Shown piece after piece: positions 23,758-33,286 of a DNA stretch of 33,679 bases. The position numbers and the translations under genes were made by a program. Positions within the stretch are counted from its first letter, which is position 1; every line of letters begins with the position of its first letter. This stretch comes from Perkinsus olseni. Its lineage: Eukaryota; Perkinsozoa; Perkinsida. The stretch covers positions 1 to 33,679 of the forward strand of contig JABANN010000385.1 of the NCBI GenBank assembly GCA_013115125.1. Reading direction: 5' to 3'. A model generated the notes under the pieces. That model was not told the DNA's origin and did no database searches. It worked only from the letters and a program-made list of their open reading frames with translations.

Positions 23758-24614
23758 GAGAGAGAGTGCAAGGGGGTTGGAAGACAACCCGCCTGACCGA
23801 GCGAACTGCAAAGAGCAGCCTCAAGGAGCGATAAGGAAAGAAAGGAACTTTGAGGGCAGCACAACAGCGCACTTTGAGTAGCGCGCGCCACATATCCAGC
23901 CGTTTCGGAATTGGAACTCGCCGGCGCGCTTGCTCTGGTGGTTATACGGCTCGCTTGGGCGGTGGTCAGGGGCGGGTGAATGCACTATTGAATCTTTCTC
24001 ATGACCCCCAGTGTGACCCTATCACGTACATCTACGGAGTTTTGCAGCAGTCTTACTCCTCATCATCATGTTGGAACTTCCTGGAGTTTCACCGCCTGGC
24101 AGTCTGAGAGCAGCCCGGGGCCCAGAAAGGAATGAAAACGTCCAACTCGATTTTCCATCCTCTCCGGGTTAATCCGAAAAGACTCAGCTGCTTAGCCGAG
24201 GCCGAGCTAGTGATGCCGTTGAGTAATTTAAGACAGTGGAAGCCCTCGGGCAATCGACTTTCTCAGGGGATCAAGCTCTGTTAGAGTGTCTTAGAGTGAC
24301 TCTAAGCCATGACCTCGCGGATTGCATTTCAGAGACTCACAACTCGGCAACCGAGCACTTGGAGCTGGGCGACGGCGCCGTGGACTCGACCCACAGGAAG
24401 GCTCTGCACGCTGATGAAAGGCGGCTGAACCACCAACACGGATAGATCATGTGGACGAGACCCCACAGTGACAATGTGGCAACCAACAACGGAACGGGCA
24501 TCTTGCCACTGGCTTGAATGACCCTCCCAGCCCTTGAACTCAACTCACAGTCAACATCTCACACCTAGCACATCATGTTGAACAACGTATTCAGTAGTAG
24601 GTCATCAAGGCGTG
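23758..24614 (-). other. Spacer between array copies A and B
   Basis: 857 nt. It holds the 3' flank of copy B, with a CATGATGTGCTAGGTGTGAG element just after its stop (24559-24578), and the upstream region of copy A. A short frame near 24337-24500 begins with a hydrophobic stretch but lacks the basic segment and splice donor of the family's first exon, so I do not call it. A G+C-rich unit, CGCGCGCC, lies next to the A leader. No other gene seen. Confidence 0.45.
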
Positions 24615-26720
24615 CTAGACAAGTTGGGCTGCCCTCTGCACCACTAGGCTCCTCCTCTTCCCGTCATCAAGCTCCTCAAACATTATCGACTTCCTCGAGC
24701 TGCTGCTACTGCTGCTGCTGCTGATCAGCAGCCTCTCAAGATAATCCTGTATCGTCCGGCCGTACGCGACCAGCTGTTCCTCACAGACCCCCTCGCTATG
24801 CTCCCCCTCTATCTGGGTCGTTGCTTCTTCTATTTCCTGTAGCCTGCGTACTGACTTCTCCCGCATATCAGATCCTTTTCAAGCCCTGAATACGAATGAA
24901 CGACTACAGTGCATTCTTATTCTTACTGTGAGCGGGTTATCTCAATCTCGTGAAACTTCAGTTTGTTCCACAACCCTGCCGCACCGAGTTTGATCGTAAT
25001 GGTCTGTCTTCCAATCATCTGCAAAGAGCAGGACGTTCCTGAAGAGTGCGATTGCCAAACCACACGGCGGACAGAAGCGGATGAGAAACTGAGAGGAGCT
25101 GCACGATGAGGCAGTGTGATGATGATCCATCCAGAGTCTCTGCCGCGTCAAAGTATTACGCTCCGCTCCGCAGTAGTACCGTGGTTTTTGAAGCTTTAAT
25201 TCTGCCTAGCGTCTGGCTCCAAATGATGAGTCTCTTCGAGCGAGTACTACGCTCACTATGATAGTGCGTCGATGATGAGCATTATCCAAATTAGTTACGA
25301 CACGATAGAGATCAAGGAGCTGTCGCATTCCGACGGCTTCAAGCTAGAATCACCGGGACGGAAAATAAGTAGGGCTGAGCCCTTCCCTTACGGTTTTGAC
25401 GGGAGGGCACTGGAAATAACTTTTCCTCTTCTCATACATTCTCTCTTGCACCAGACCCCAGATGAGAACGGGCACTGTGGTTGGGTCAAGTCCATACCGT
25501 CCACTCTGTCGAATCTCTTCCTGCATGCTCGCAATGTGTCCACCAAGGGGTGCTGTCCTCAACGACACAGCCGGAGTGCTTCTCTCCTGTTTGGGCGCTC
25601 GAGAGAGACTTTCCTTTCCCCAAAGTTGGATTTGCTCGCTACAAGTACTCGCTGCATCGTGGACGGGACTACTAGGTACGACATCTGTCACGTGGGTGAT
25701 AAGGGTCATGCGGTTGATGCTGCCATCTTGCCTGAGACCTCGCAGCCTACAGAGTCGTAGAGTTCCTCTCGTGTGTGCTCACCCGTTCTCCCAAGCATAG
25801 ACGAAGTCCAAGGCGTTACGTCTGTGGGCCTTCGGTTCCACATCATAAGTCAGCTCTTTGGCATAGACAACAACTCCACCCTAAGATTCGCTACAAGGTG
25901 CGCGCCGGGGCGAATCATGAAGATTCGACCCTCACCGAGTTAGAATCTCCATCGCTCTGGGAAGCTTCCGGTGACGGGAAGGTATAGGAGATGGAGCATC
26001 GGTCCTGGCAACGGCGAGGAGGCTTTCAAGGGTGGACGTCAAGAGAGGAACCCTACCGAAAGACGACCCTGTATTTTCTTTTTCGCCTTCCCTTGAGACG
26101 AGTGTATCACCCGAGACCTACGACCGGGCTCACTAACTTCATCAGTTTCGCGTGCATCCCCGGCAACCGGGCGCACTCTGACGGGAGCGGGTTCCTAGCA
26201 GAGATGAATTGCCATTCAAAGGCCGGAGCATTTCTCACAGCGGGCGTTCCCTGTTCCTCTTCGATCTCGGCGAAACTCGGCGTCTGACCAGAGCAGGATA
26301 GGCCGCCACTTTAAAGGGTTGGTAACCGACCTGGTCACCATCAAGCCCGCTTTTGGAGGTGATAACTCGGATGCGGCGTCGTGGTGGGCTGTCCACGGGG
26401 AAACGTGGTACGGCGGTATTAGTCTCTCTTCTAGGGGGGCCTCGGCCTGGGAAGTAGACTGGCATGTAAGCGTGTAGAAGTGTACGTGTGCGCACAGAAG
26501 ATTCCGACGATGAATCGGAGGCCCTCTGAACGGGTCAAAGACATCTTACTTTCTCTTCACACTCGTTGCTGGTGCATGCTATTTTTCTGAAGAAAGAACG
26601 CAAGCCCTTAGGTGCGCTATTCCCTTTCTTCTTCTTTTTCGCTGTACGGCCGGTGCCAGTGCTCGTCTCGAAGACACTCAGCACGAGGCCGGTTGCGATG
26701 ATATGACAAATCGTGCGCAT
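24615..26720 (-). pseudogene. Array copy B: secreted-family gene with stop at a conserved Trp codon
   Basis: Exons: 26720-26550 (signal peptide MRTICHIIATGLVLSVFETS plus a KKKKK run), 26283-26134 (acidic variable exon 'FAEIEEEQGT...'), a strand exon near 26080-26050 ('KRKYRV'), 26004-25936 ('DRCSISYTFP'), 25880-25783 ('ALDFVYAWENG'), 25731-25392, 25018-24927 ('KLKFHEIEITRS') and 24885-24615. All junctions keep frame, but the second full codon of the last exon is TGA (24881-24879), where A, C, D and E have TGG. The final 88 codons, still open and family-like, would be lost. The intron before exon 25018 is 373 nt against about 50 nt in the other copies. A serine run ('SSSSSSSSS') has expanded in the last exon. 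It may be a pseudogene or a truncated but expressed member. Confidence 0.65.
25019..25391 (-). other. Expanded intron of array copy B
   Basis: 373 nt (donor ACC|GTAAGG, acceptor CTTTGCAG|ATG) where copies A, C, D and E have 49-53 nt at the same site. The extra ~320 nt matches none of the other copies by eye, shows no long open frame, and has no clear terminal repeats. It could be an old insertion or simple growth. Confidence 0.55.
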
Positions 26721-27303
26721 GAATGCAGACCAATGGGAGGATGAGAGCAAAAACCGAGGAGGAGTGGAGCGGTTAAAGCGATGGGAACTCGAGGAGCAGA
26801 GGTGTCATCATCACAGCGATAACGCGCCAACTCTGGGCTGCTCTTGGCGACAACGCGGGTGATACTCAGTAAGCACTGAGAGGATCTTCTAGCATACGAG
26901 GACGAGAACTTTATTCTCAAGGACATTTTTCCGGAGTTTAGTGCGCTCGAGGGAGGGGTTTCTAACAGAAGATGCGAATGAGAGTCACTTTTTGTGTACA
27001 GACCGACCGTCCGTCGAGGTTGGGAGATGATCTATTGAGCCTCGGACGAACTCACTAGACTACTGAATAGTATAGTCGAGCTCAGAGGGAGAGAGGCCGC
27101 CGCGGGCGGAGTTCCGGTTGTAGCCCATTCCTGGTGACCTAGAGGAGCTCAGTAATACTGAACGCCTCTGGTATCTATTGCCAGTTGAACCCTCATAACT
27201 AGACACCAGTCGCCGTGAACTCAAGTCCAAGTGACTTCAACATCAACTCACATCAAACACATCATGTAAAGCATCCTAGAGCAGCAGCACATCATACTCA
27301 TAT
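26721..27303 (-). other. Spacer between array copies B and C
   Basis: 583 nt. After the copy C stop lies a CATGATGTGTTTGATGTGAG element (27245-27264), matching the 3' flanks of B and D. The rest is the upstream region of copy B. No convincing gene or repeat seen. Confidence 0.45.
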
Positions 27304-29099
27304 CTAAGGTTTGCGCGTGGGAACCCTGAAGAAGGCCCGGTACAGCAGGTTAGCTGCCATGTGAAGCTTGTCCTTCATCTCCTCGTCATCACTTGGTGGG
27401 GCAAGCAAGATAGACTTTCTCGAACCCTTCTGTATCTGGTCAACATAGCCCTGTATGGTCCTGCCATATTCAATGAACTGGTCCGCGCAAAGGCTCTTGC
27501 TGTGAGCCCCCTTAAGCTGAATAGTTTCATTTTCGAGCTCATGTAGCTTGCCCACTCGCACTGGCTGGACATCATCCTCTCTCCAAGGGCTGAAGGGAAA
27601 GACCTCATAACAACCGTGATCATGCACGCTTCTCCTCACCGCGATCCGATGACTTCAACTTCGTGCAGTTTCAGTTTGCTATCCGTGCCAGCTCCACCGA
27701 GCTTGAAGATCACCGTATTGTTATCAGTGCTTTGCTACAAACAACAGATGGACCTCAGGTCCTCGACAGACTCAGCCATCCCCTTACGATGATAACGGGT
27801 GGACACACGTAGTAGTTATTGCTCTTCTCCTGCTCTCGTAGCTTATCATGCACCAAACTCCAGATAAAGGCAGGGGCCTTCTCTGGATCAGCGGTCTGAT
27901 CTTCGTTTTCCCTGGCTTCCTCTTCCAGACCCAAGATGTGGCCAATGAGCCCAGTTGTTTCCGGCGCCAACATGCGGGTGAAGTCAGCCAGCAAGTCCTC
28001 CTCTCGGAAAGTAGAAGCAAGATCTGTCTCGGACTGGAGAGCTCGAGTGAGACCTTCTCTCCCCCATAGTTCCGTTTGGCTAGTGCAGGTGGCTTCAGGA
28101 TCGATAGTGGTTCTACTTGGTATGATATCGCCAACATCGAGCATGATGTTCATACGGTTGATGTTATTATATTGACTGAGGGATATAATGGTCATCAAAG
28201 ACAATCGGCAGGGCAACAGCGCTTGCCATGCTTACCCGTTCTCCCAAGCGTAGATGTAGTCCAGCGCGGTGTGCTTCGAGGCCGCCCCTCTGCCATCACG
28301 GACCAGCTCGTTCGCATGGACAACAATACCACCCTAAGATACGTATGGGTATCAGAACGCAAGTAGACCGACTCAGCCCCTACCATGTGGGGCTCCTCCT
28401 CATCAGTCTCCGGAGAATTCAGTTGGAAGGTGTAAGGGAGAGAACAGTCACCCTGAAAGCACAGGGGACAGCCCGTAGAGAAGAGCGCGGTCGGGAGGGC
28501 TCTACCGTGACACGGAGTTTTGGTTCTTCTTCCACCATGACTTGGATCTGAAAGGATTGCTGCTGCTCCCCAATCCATCAGCCAACTAGATCGCCGCTCA
28601 CCTCAGGCCTTCCATTCCCCTCGACGCTCTGGCTGCCTCCCGCAGGACCGGGTACCTGGCCAAGAGCAGTTACGCCACGGACTGAAAGGGAGGCCGTCGA
28701 GCAGCTGATGAAAGAACTCTTCTCGCATGAGAATTTCAATGAAGAATTGTGAGAGTATGCCCGTGAGTGACGACGCTACCTCGCTTTCGCCTCCACCCTC
28801 CTCAGCCTGAACCAGCGAGAACAAGAGTCACGAAGATAGCATACCAACCAACAAGGAGCTCGCGGAAAAGAAGGCTGCTGTGTCCCTCAGCAATATCTTA
28901 CCTTCTCGCACTTGCCACTTCTGCATCTAAAATTTCTCAGGAGGGAACCAAACCCTTGAGAGCCCGTGGATGCTTTCCTCTCTCTTTTCTCTCTTTTCTC
29001 TTTCTTCTGTTTCTTTTTCTTCGGCGTGGTAGCAGTAGCCGCCCCAACGTCATACACGCTGAGTGCAAGTCCGACGGCAATGACGGGGAGAGTTCGCAT
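27304..29099 (-). CDS. Array copy C: apparently intact member of the secreted family
   Basis: Exon 1 (29099-28902) encodes MRTLPVIAVGLALSVYDVGA, a good signal peptide, then a run of Lys/Arg/Glu ('KKKKQKKEKREKRERK'). An acidic/helical exon starts at 28806 ('AEEGGGESEV...'). Its downstream border and a short Gly-rich exon near 28655-28602 are uncertain because the phases do not close cleanly. Firm exons follow: 28547-28506 ('IQVMVEEEPKLRVT'), 28452-28384 ('GDCSLPYTFQ'), 28333-28236 ('GGIVVHANEL...ALDYIYAWENG'), 28175-27788 (hypervariable; 'NRMNIMLDVGD', 'CTSQTELWG', 'APAFIWSLVHDK', 'YYVCPP'), 27734-27640 ('KLKLHEVEVIGS') and 27589-27304. No stop or frameshift is seen in the firm exons. Secretion is inferred from the signal peptide. 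The fold may be a carbohydrate-binding-type beta-sandwich (see findings); the function is unknown. Confidence 0.75.
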
Positions 29100-29589
29100 A
29101 ACGGAAAGGCTTTAACGCTGAGACATTCCAACCTCCGCAAGATGCAGGGGATTGCTGGAACGAGTTCTTCGAGCCCAGCTAGTCTTCGCCCGCCCTATTT
29201 CAAGGGGGCTCGCCTCCTGTTGAGTAAGTGCAGGGATGATGGAGATATTGGCCTCGAGCGGCTCCCAGCCTAAATCTTGCAATCTTGAACCTTCTTGCTC
29301 ACCCAAGCATGACAACGTCCGCATAGACCAGCATCACATCCGCAGACCACTTGATAGCATATCGAGATTGAGCTCAATCCGTGCGGTTCTCGGAGGGGAG
29401 GGAAGATTTGCCCTTCGTTTTTCCCAATAAACTCATCCCGACTCACTCCTCTGTCCTGCAGTCACACTGGTAATGTAACAAGTCCTACAGTGTCTCCTCA
29501 TTCTGACACCTCCCCAGCAACCCAACCGAGGAAAGCTCGGACGTCTCACATCTAGTACATCATGTGGGCATGAGTACAGCAAACTATTC
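29100..29589 (-). other. Spacer between array copies C and D
   Basis: 490 nt. The copy D 3' flank element CATGATGTACTAGATGTGAG lies at 29545-29564. Upstream of copy C's first exon I see frames of up to 70 codons without a signal peptide or splice support. No gene called. Confidence 0.45.
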
Positions 29590-31665
29590 TCACATATGAC
29601 TGACCTTCGCCCACGGAAGAATGCTGTAGATCAGAGCGCCGACGGCCTTCAGCTGTTCCTTTCTCTTCTTTTCATTTGCACTAAAAGTACTCGGCAGTGT
29701 CGGCTTCGAGGCCCTACCATCGTCCATGCTGAGCTTCTCGATGGTCTTGGCATACTCGAATAGCTGTTCCTCACACAACGCTGTGCCATACGATCCAGTA
29801 ACCTGTCTCGAGCCCTTCTGTATCCTGTACAAGAGGTCGGCAGATGCCTTGGAGAAATCATTAATACCCCAGACCCTAAAATAACAACGATAATCTCACG
29901 CAGTCCTCAAAGCAGCACATGAGCATTGATATGCCGCCCTCACGGAGTACTCACCGTGAGCCTATGATCTCTAGTTCATGCAGCTCCAGCTTACCCGGCA
30001 AGACACTACGCAGGGTTATGGAGAGGACATCCCTCCCAACATTCTGACCAGAGGAGCATCAAGCAGACCAACATCAGGATGAAGCACTTTACCGTGGTTA
30101 TAGGACGGCACGTGTATGGCACTTGCTTCGATTTGGCATGAACATACTCACGAGCGAAAACTGGAACCTCTTCCAGCTTCACGTACGGCGACTCTTCACG
30201 TCGAGCTCTCTCCAGCACAGCCGACACGTTAGCGGCGAACTCCGATCCTTTGCCCGCCCATTCCCGGGCAAGCTGGCCCACCATACCAGACTGCCGCTCA
30301 CGTCTCCGATGGGAAAAGGAAGCGCCTTCTTCCCGCACGAGAGCCGACTCTTGATGATGATCTTGATGCGTGATGACAAACAACCCTGCTTGGCTCCACA
30401 GTTGGAGCCGCTCAGCACAGGAATGGTCGGGCTTGAGTAGCTGAGTGTATGGTATGATGCTGTGCACTCCGAGGAAGATATCTAGACGATGAAAGCCCGT
30501 TATCCTGAGCATGACAATAGAAGTACGACGACACACGAAAGGGGAGTCGCAGATAGGACCCGTTATCCCAGGAGTAGAGGTAGTCCAGAGCACACTTGGT
30601 CGTGGCGATGGGGACTGTATTATCGAAAGTCCAGATCTTGGCACCAACAACGATGCCGCCCTAAACCACCATACGCAAGCATTGCCCTGAGGTCGAGACT
30701 GGGCAAGAAGCGTAATTGCTCCATCTCCAGTCTGTCTTCCTCCGATATGCTATGCATGAAAGATGTGGCGGTAAATGGGCGATTCGGAGTAGAGAAGGAG
30801 TTGAGTGACGTAAATGGTTCCATTCCGTTCGACAGCATCAGCGACCATCACTAAACCACGGATGGTAATTTAGACGAAGCCTTCGAATCATATAGAGTAC
30901 GCCGCGTACTAATGTTCATGCATATACTCCCTCTACTCGTCGTTGCATCATCCAAGCATGACCGAACAAACACACCGACCCCTACGCCTTCATCATCATC
31001 GTCGCCGCTGCTGATCCCATCAGCCGTCGCGTCGCCACTGGGTGAGTAGAGGTAGGAGAGGAAGCACGTATCCTGAGCATTCCGAAGATACGCCAGACGC
31101 ACAGATCCGAGCCGCACCCTACTGTAAGACGACCTCCGGATTTCTCTTCATCCTCTTCCTCCTTCCTAGCCTGAAGAGATGAGAATCCTCGTGACAAAGA
31201 GGCTCCGAGACTGCACCCTTGAAGGGTAATCCTTCAACCTAGCGGAGCCCACGGCTGGATCTACAAACCCTTACGTCATAGAGTTCCCGCCTTTCGATGA
31301 TGTCGCTGACTCCAGAAAGACGAGGGTCCTGACCAAGGGCAAGTGGGCATCAAGGTGGGGGAACACAGCATTCGTTCGATAAGCGCAGAGAGTCCTACCC
31401 CGCCATCCAGGTCGCCCTCTGTGATATCTCCTGTCTGAAAAGGACATCAACTGACACCCACCCGGGACCGCAGTGATGTTAGAGGGAGAGCGCGGAGGAG
31501 GGCGGAAGAACAACGCCTTACTCGTCTCAACTTGCCCTTCTTCCGCCGAACCTTTTTCCACATAGAATTGATTCGTTTCGGCAACTTTGTACCCTCCTTC
31601 GCTGCATGGACAGCTCGATGAACGCTGGATGCGAGCAAGACAGTGACAAAAAGACAACATCGCAT
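29590..31665 (-). CDS. Array copy D: apparently intact member of the secreted family
   Basis: Exon 1 (31665-31522): signal peptide MRCCLFVTVLLASSVHRAVH, then a basic segment ('MWKKVRRKKGKLRR'). Acidic exon from 31434 ('TGDITEGDLDGG...') to 31275, probably containing a small intron. Then 31170-31123 ('ARKEEEDEEKSGGRLT'), 31072-30986 ('DTCFLSYLYSPSGD...GDDDDEG'), 30660-30560 ('GGIVVGAKI...ALDYLYSWDNG'), 30504-30093 (hypervariable; 'CAERLQLW', 'VPVFAREYVHAK', 'YTCRP'), 30043-29955 ('KLELHELEIIGS') and 29875-29590. All firm junctions keep frame and I see no premature stop. The intron 30985-30661 is long (325 nt) and itself shows coding-like stretches, so an extra exon is possible. The last two exons and the introns before each are nearly identical to copy E. 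Confidence 0.75.
29748..30077 (-). repeat. Near-identical block shared with copy E (copy D side)
   Basis: This stretch aligns with about 32299-32619 at roughly 95% identity by eye across exon, intron and exon alike, with a few indels in the intron. Similarity falls off sharply on both sides, into the hypervariable exon upstream and into the C-terminal tail downstream. Confidence 0.8.
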
Positions 31666-32146
31666 TGAGAAAGGGCTGAAATAATGGCGAGTGGTCCAGG
31701 ATATCAGCTTCAGGACAACTGCCAGAAATTTCCAGCTCAGCCCGCTGTCCCGCCGTACATGTAGTGCTACCGTTCCCACAACGCGCTCGACAGGCGGCTA
31801 CTCCGGACAATTTAGGCTACACGTTCTCAGCACGCAGACGAGTCCCGACTCGAGAGTTGAATGCCCGATTGCCAGCTGGCCAGGCCTCTCTTCAATACCG
31901 GGTTTCCACCAACTTAGGCCACGCGCTAGCCCCTTGAACACTGGTACTTCGCTACCCGAAGAGCTCAACATCATGAGATCGACTCAGGAGGACAGCCCCA
32001 TGTCCGTTCCTTCTCGCATCGATCACAGTCGAGACTCCGCCCCTCAACCCAACATGATTGAACTCAAGCGAGAGAGACTTCGACATCCCACACCTACCAC
32101 ACCTACCACACGATGAGCACACACATGAAGATCGTATGATGATGGA
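31666..32146 (-). other. Spacer between array copies D and E
   Basis: 481 nt. The E 3' flank holds a tandem-like CATCGTGTGGTAGGTGTGGT element (32095-32114) corresponding to the conserved 3' flank of the other copies. Nothing else recognisable. Confidence 0.45.
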
Positions 32147-33162
32147 CTAACATACACCCGTGACAGTGTTGTAAATCAGCGTAGCAGCTGCTTCCAGCTG
32201 TATGCCTTTCCTCTCTTCGTCCGTTGCATTGAAGGTAGGGCCAAGTACGGGCTTCGATGCATCGTCGATGCACTCGTGACGCTTCTCGATAGTCTTGGCA
32301 TACTCGAATAGCTGTTCCTCACACAACGCTGTGCCATACAATCCAGCAACCTGTCTCGAGTCCTTCTGTATCCTGTGCAAGAGGTCGGCAGATGCCTTGG
32401 AGAAATCATTAATACCCCACACCCTGAAATAACAACGATAATCTCACGCAGTACTCAAAGCACATGAGCATTAATATGCCGCCCTCACGGAGTACTCACC
32501 GTGAGCCTATGATCTCTAGTTCATGCAGCTCCAGTTTACCCGGCAAGGCGCTTCGCAGGGTTATGGAGAGGACATCCCTCCCAACATTCTGACCAGAGGA
32601 GCATCAAGCAGACCAACATCAAGTTGAGGTATCTTACCACGATTATGGGATAGCACGTGTAAGACACTAGCTTGAATAAGGAATGAACATACTCCCGGAT
32701 GAACACCGGAGCCTCTTCCAGATCAGGGAACTCCGGACGATTCATCCGAGCCTTCTCCTTGATTGCCCGTACGTGGCCCGCTAGGCTCGTACTCGAGTTC
32801 GCAGATCCCTCAGTTAGCAAGGAACGGGCGAAATCGACAACTAAGTCGTCCTCTTTGAGCGGTTCATGTCGTTGTTGTTGTAGAGCGAGTAATAAACCCG
32901 GTCTGCCCCATCTGCGGAGCCGTTCGGTGCAGCTAAGATGGGAGTCGAGTATTTGGGTATAAGGCAAGACGCTGCAGAGGTTGGGGTAAATGTTGATACG
33001 ATTCATACCGGGCAGCCTGAATGACAATACGGTCCAGCTGCGGGTGGCCGAAGAAGGAGATCCTCACTCATTATCCCAAGAGTAGAGGTAGTCGAGAGCA
33101 CATTCTCCCTTCGAGGGGGCGGAGGCAAGCATCCCTACCTTGCCACCAACAACGATACCGCC
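32147..33162 (-). CDS. Array copy E: 3' half of a secreted-family gene, 5' exons not in view
   Basis: Exons 33162-33068 ('GGIVVGGKVG...ALDYLYSWDNE'), 33016-32638 (hypervariable; 'GMNRINIY', 'CTERLRRWG', 'APVFIREYVHSL', 'YTCYP'), 32588-32500 ('KLELHELEIIGS') and 32423-32147 ('VWGINDFSKA...', ends GVC). Frame is kept throughout with no internal stop. The signal-peptide, acidic, strand and CSxSY-type exons of the family are absent from the 124 nt up to the minisatellite. They are either beyond the window, across the repeat, or lost. Present exons appear functional by sequence. Confidence 0.75.
32299..32619 (-). repeat. Near-identical block shared with copy D (copy E side)
   Basis: Partner of the block at about 29748-30077. 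It shares the intron tail TGATGCTCCTCTGGTCAG, the exon encoding 'NVGRDVLSITLRS', and most of the following intron and exon start. Confidence 0.8.
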
Positions 33163-33286
33163 CTGAAAGTGCACTCCCATTAGATTTCAAATCCAATAAT
33201 TGCCTTTTTTATCATGGCTGAGCGATAGATGAGCGGCGAAGCGCCAAAGGTATCCCGCTGTTCAATACATCTCTCCTGAATCTCAA

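Larger units (their letters stand above)
22243..33162 (-). repeat. Tandem array of five paralogous secreted-protein genes (A-E)
   Basis: Five head-to-tail minus-strand copies: A 22243-23757, B 24615-26720, C 27304-29099, D 29590-31665, E 32147-33162 (partial). Equivalent exons recur in the same order with the same phases. The last three introns start after phases 2, 0 and 2 in every copy (GG or GA|, phase 0|, then CG or CA|). Diagnostic exon signatures are 'WENG' (or WDNG/WDNE) at an exon end, 'NRMN'/'NRIN' just after the next start, and 'HEVEVIGS'/'HELEIIGS' at the end of the penultimate exon. Spacing between copies is 490-860 nt. By similarity, A and C form one subgroup, D and E another, and B is more divergent. 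Confidence 0.9.

Noticed and set aside
24337-24500. A possible extra signal-peptide exon between array copies A and B (minus strand, starting MPVPLLVATLSLWG)
   Set aside because: The basic stretch and the GTAAGA donor shared by the real first exons are absent, and no other family exon lies downstream before copy A.
22243-33162. Whether the five-copy array could be a mobile or virus-like element
   Set aside because: No polymerase, integrase, transposase, terminal repeats or capsid-like gene is present. Copies keep host-type introns and conserved phases, so segmental tandem duplication is the better explanation.
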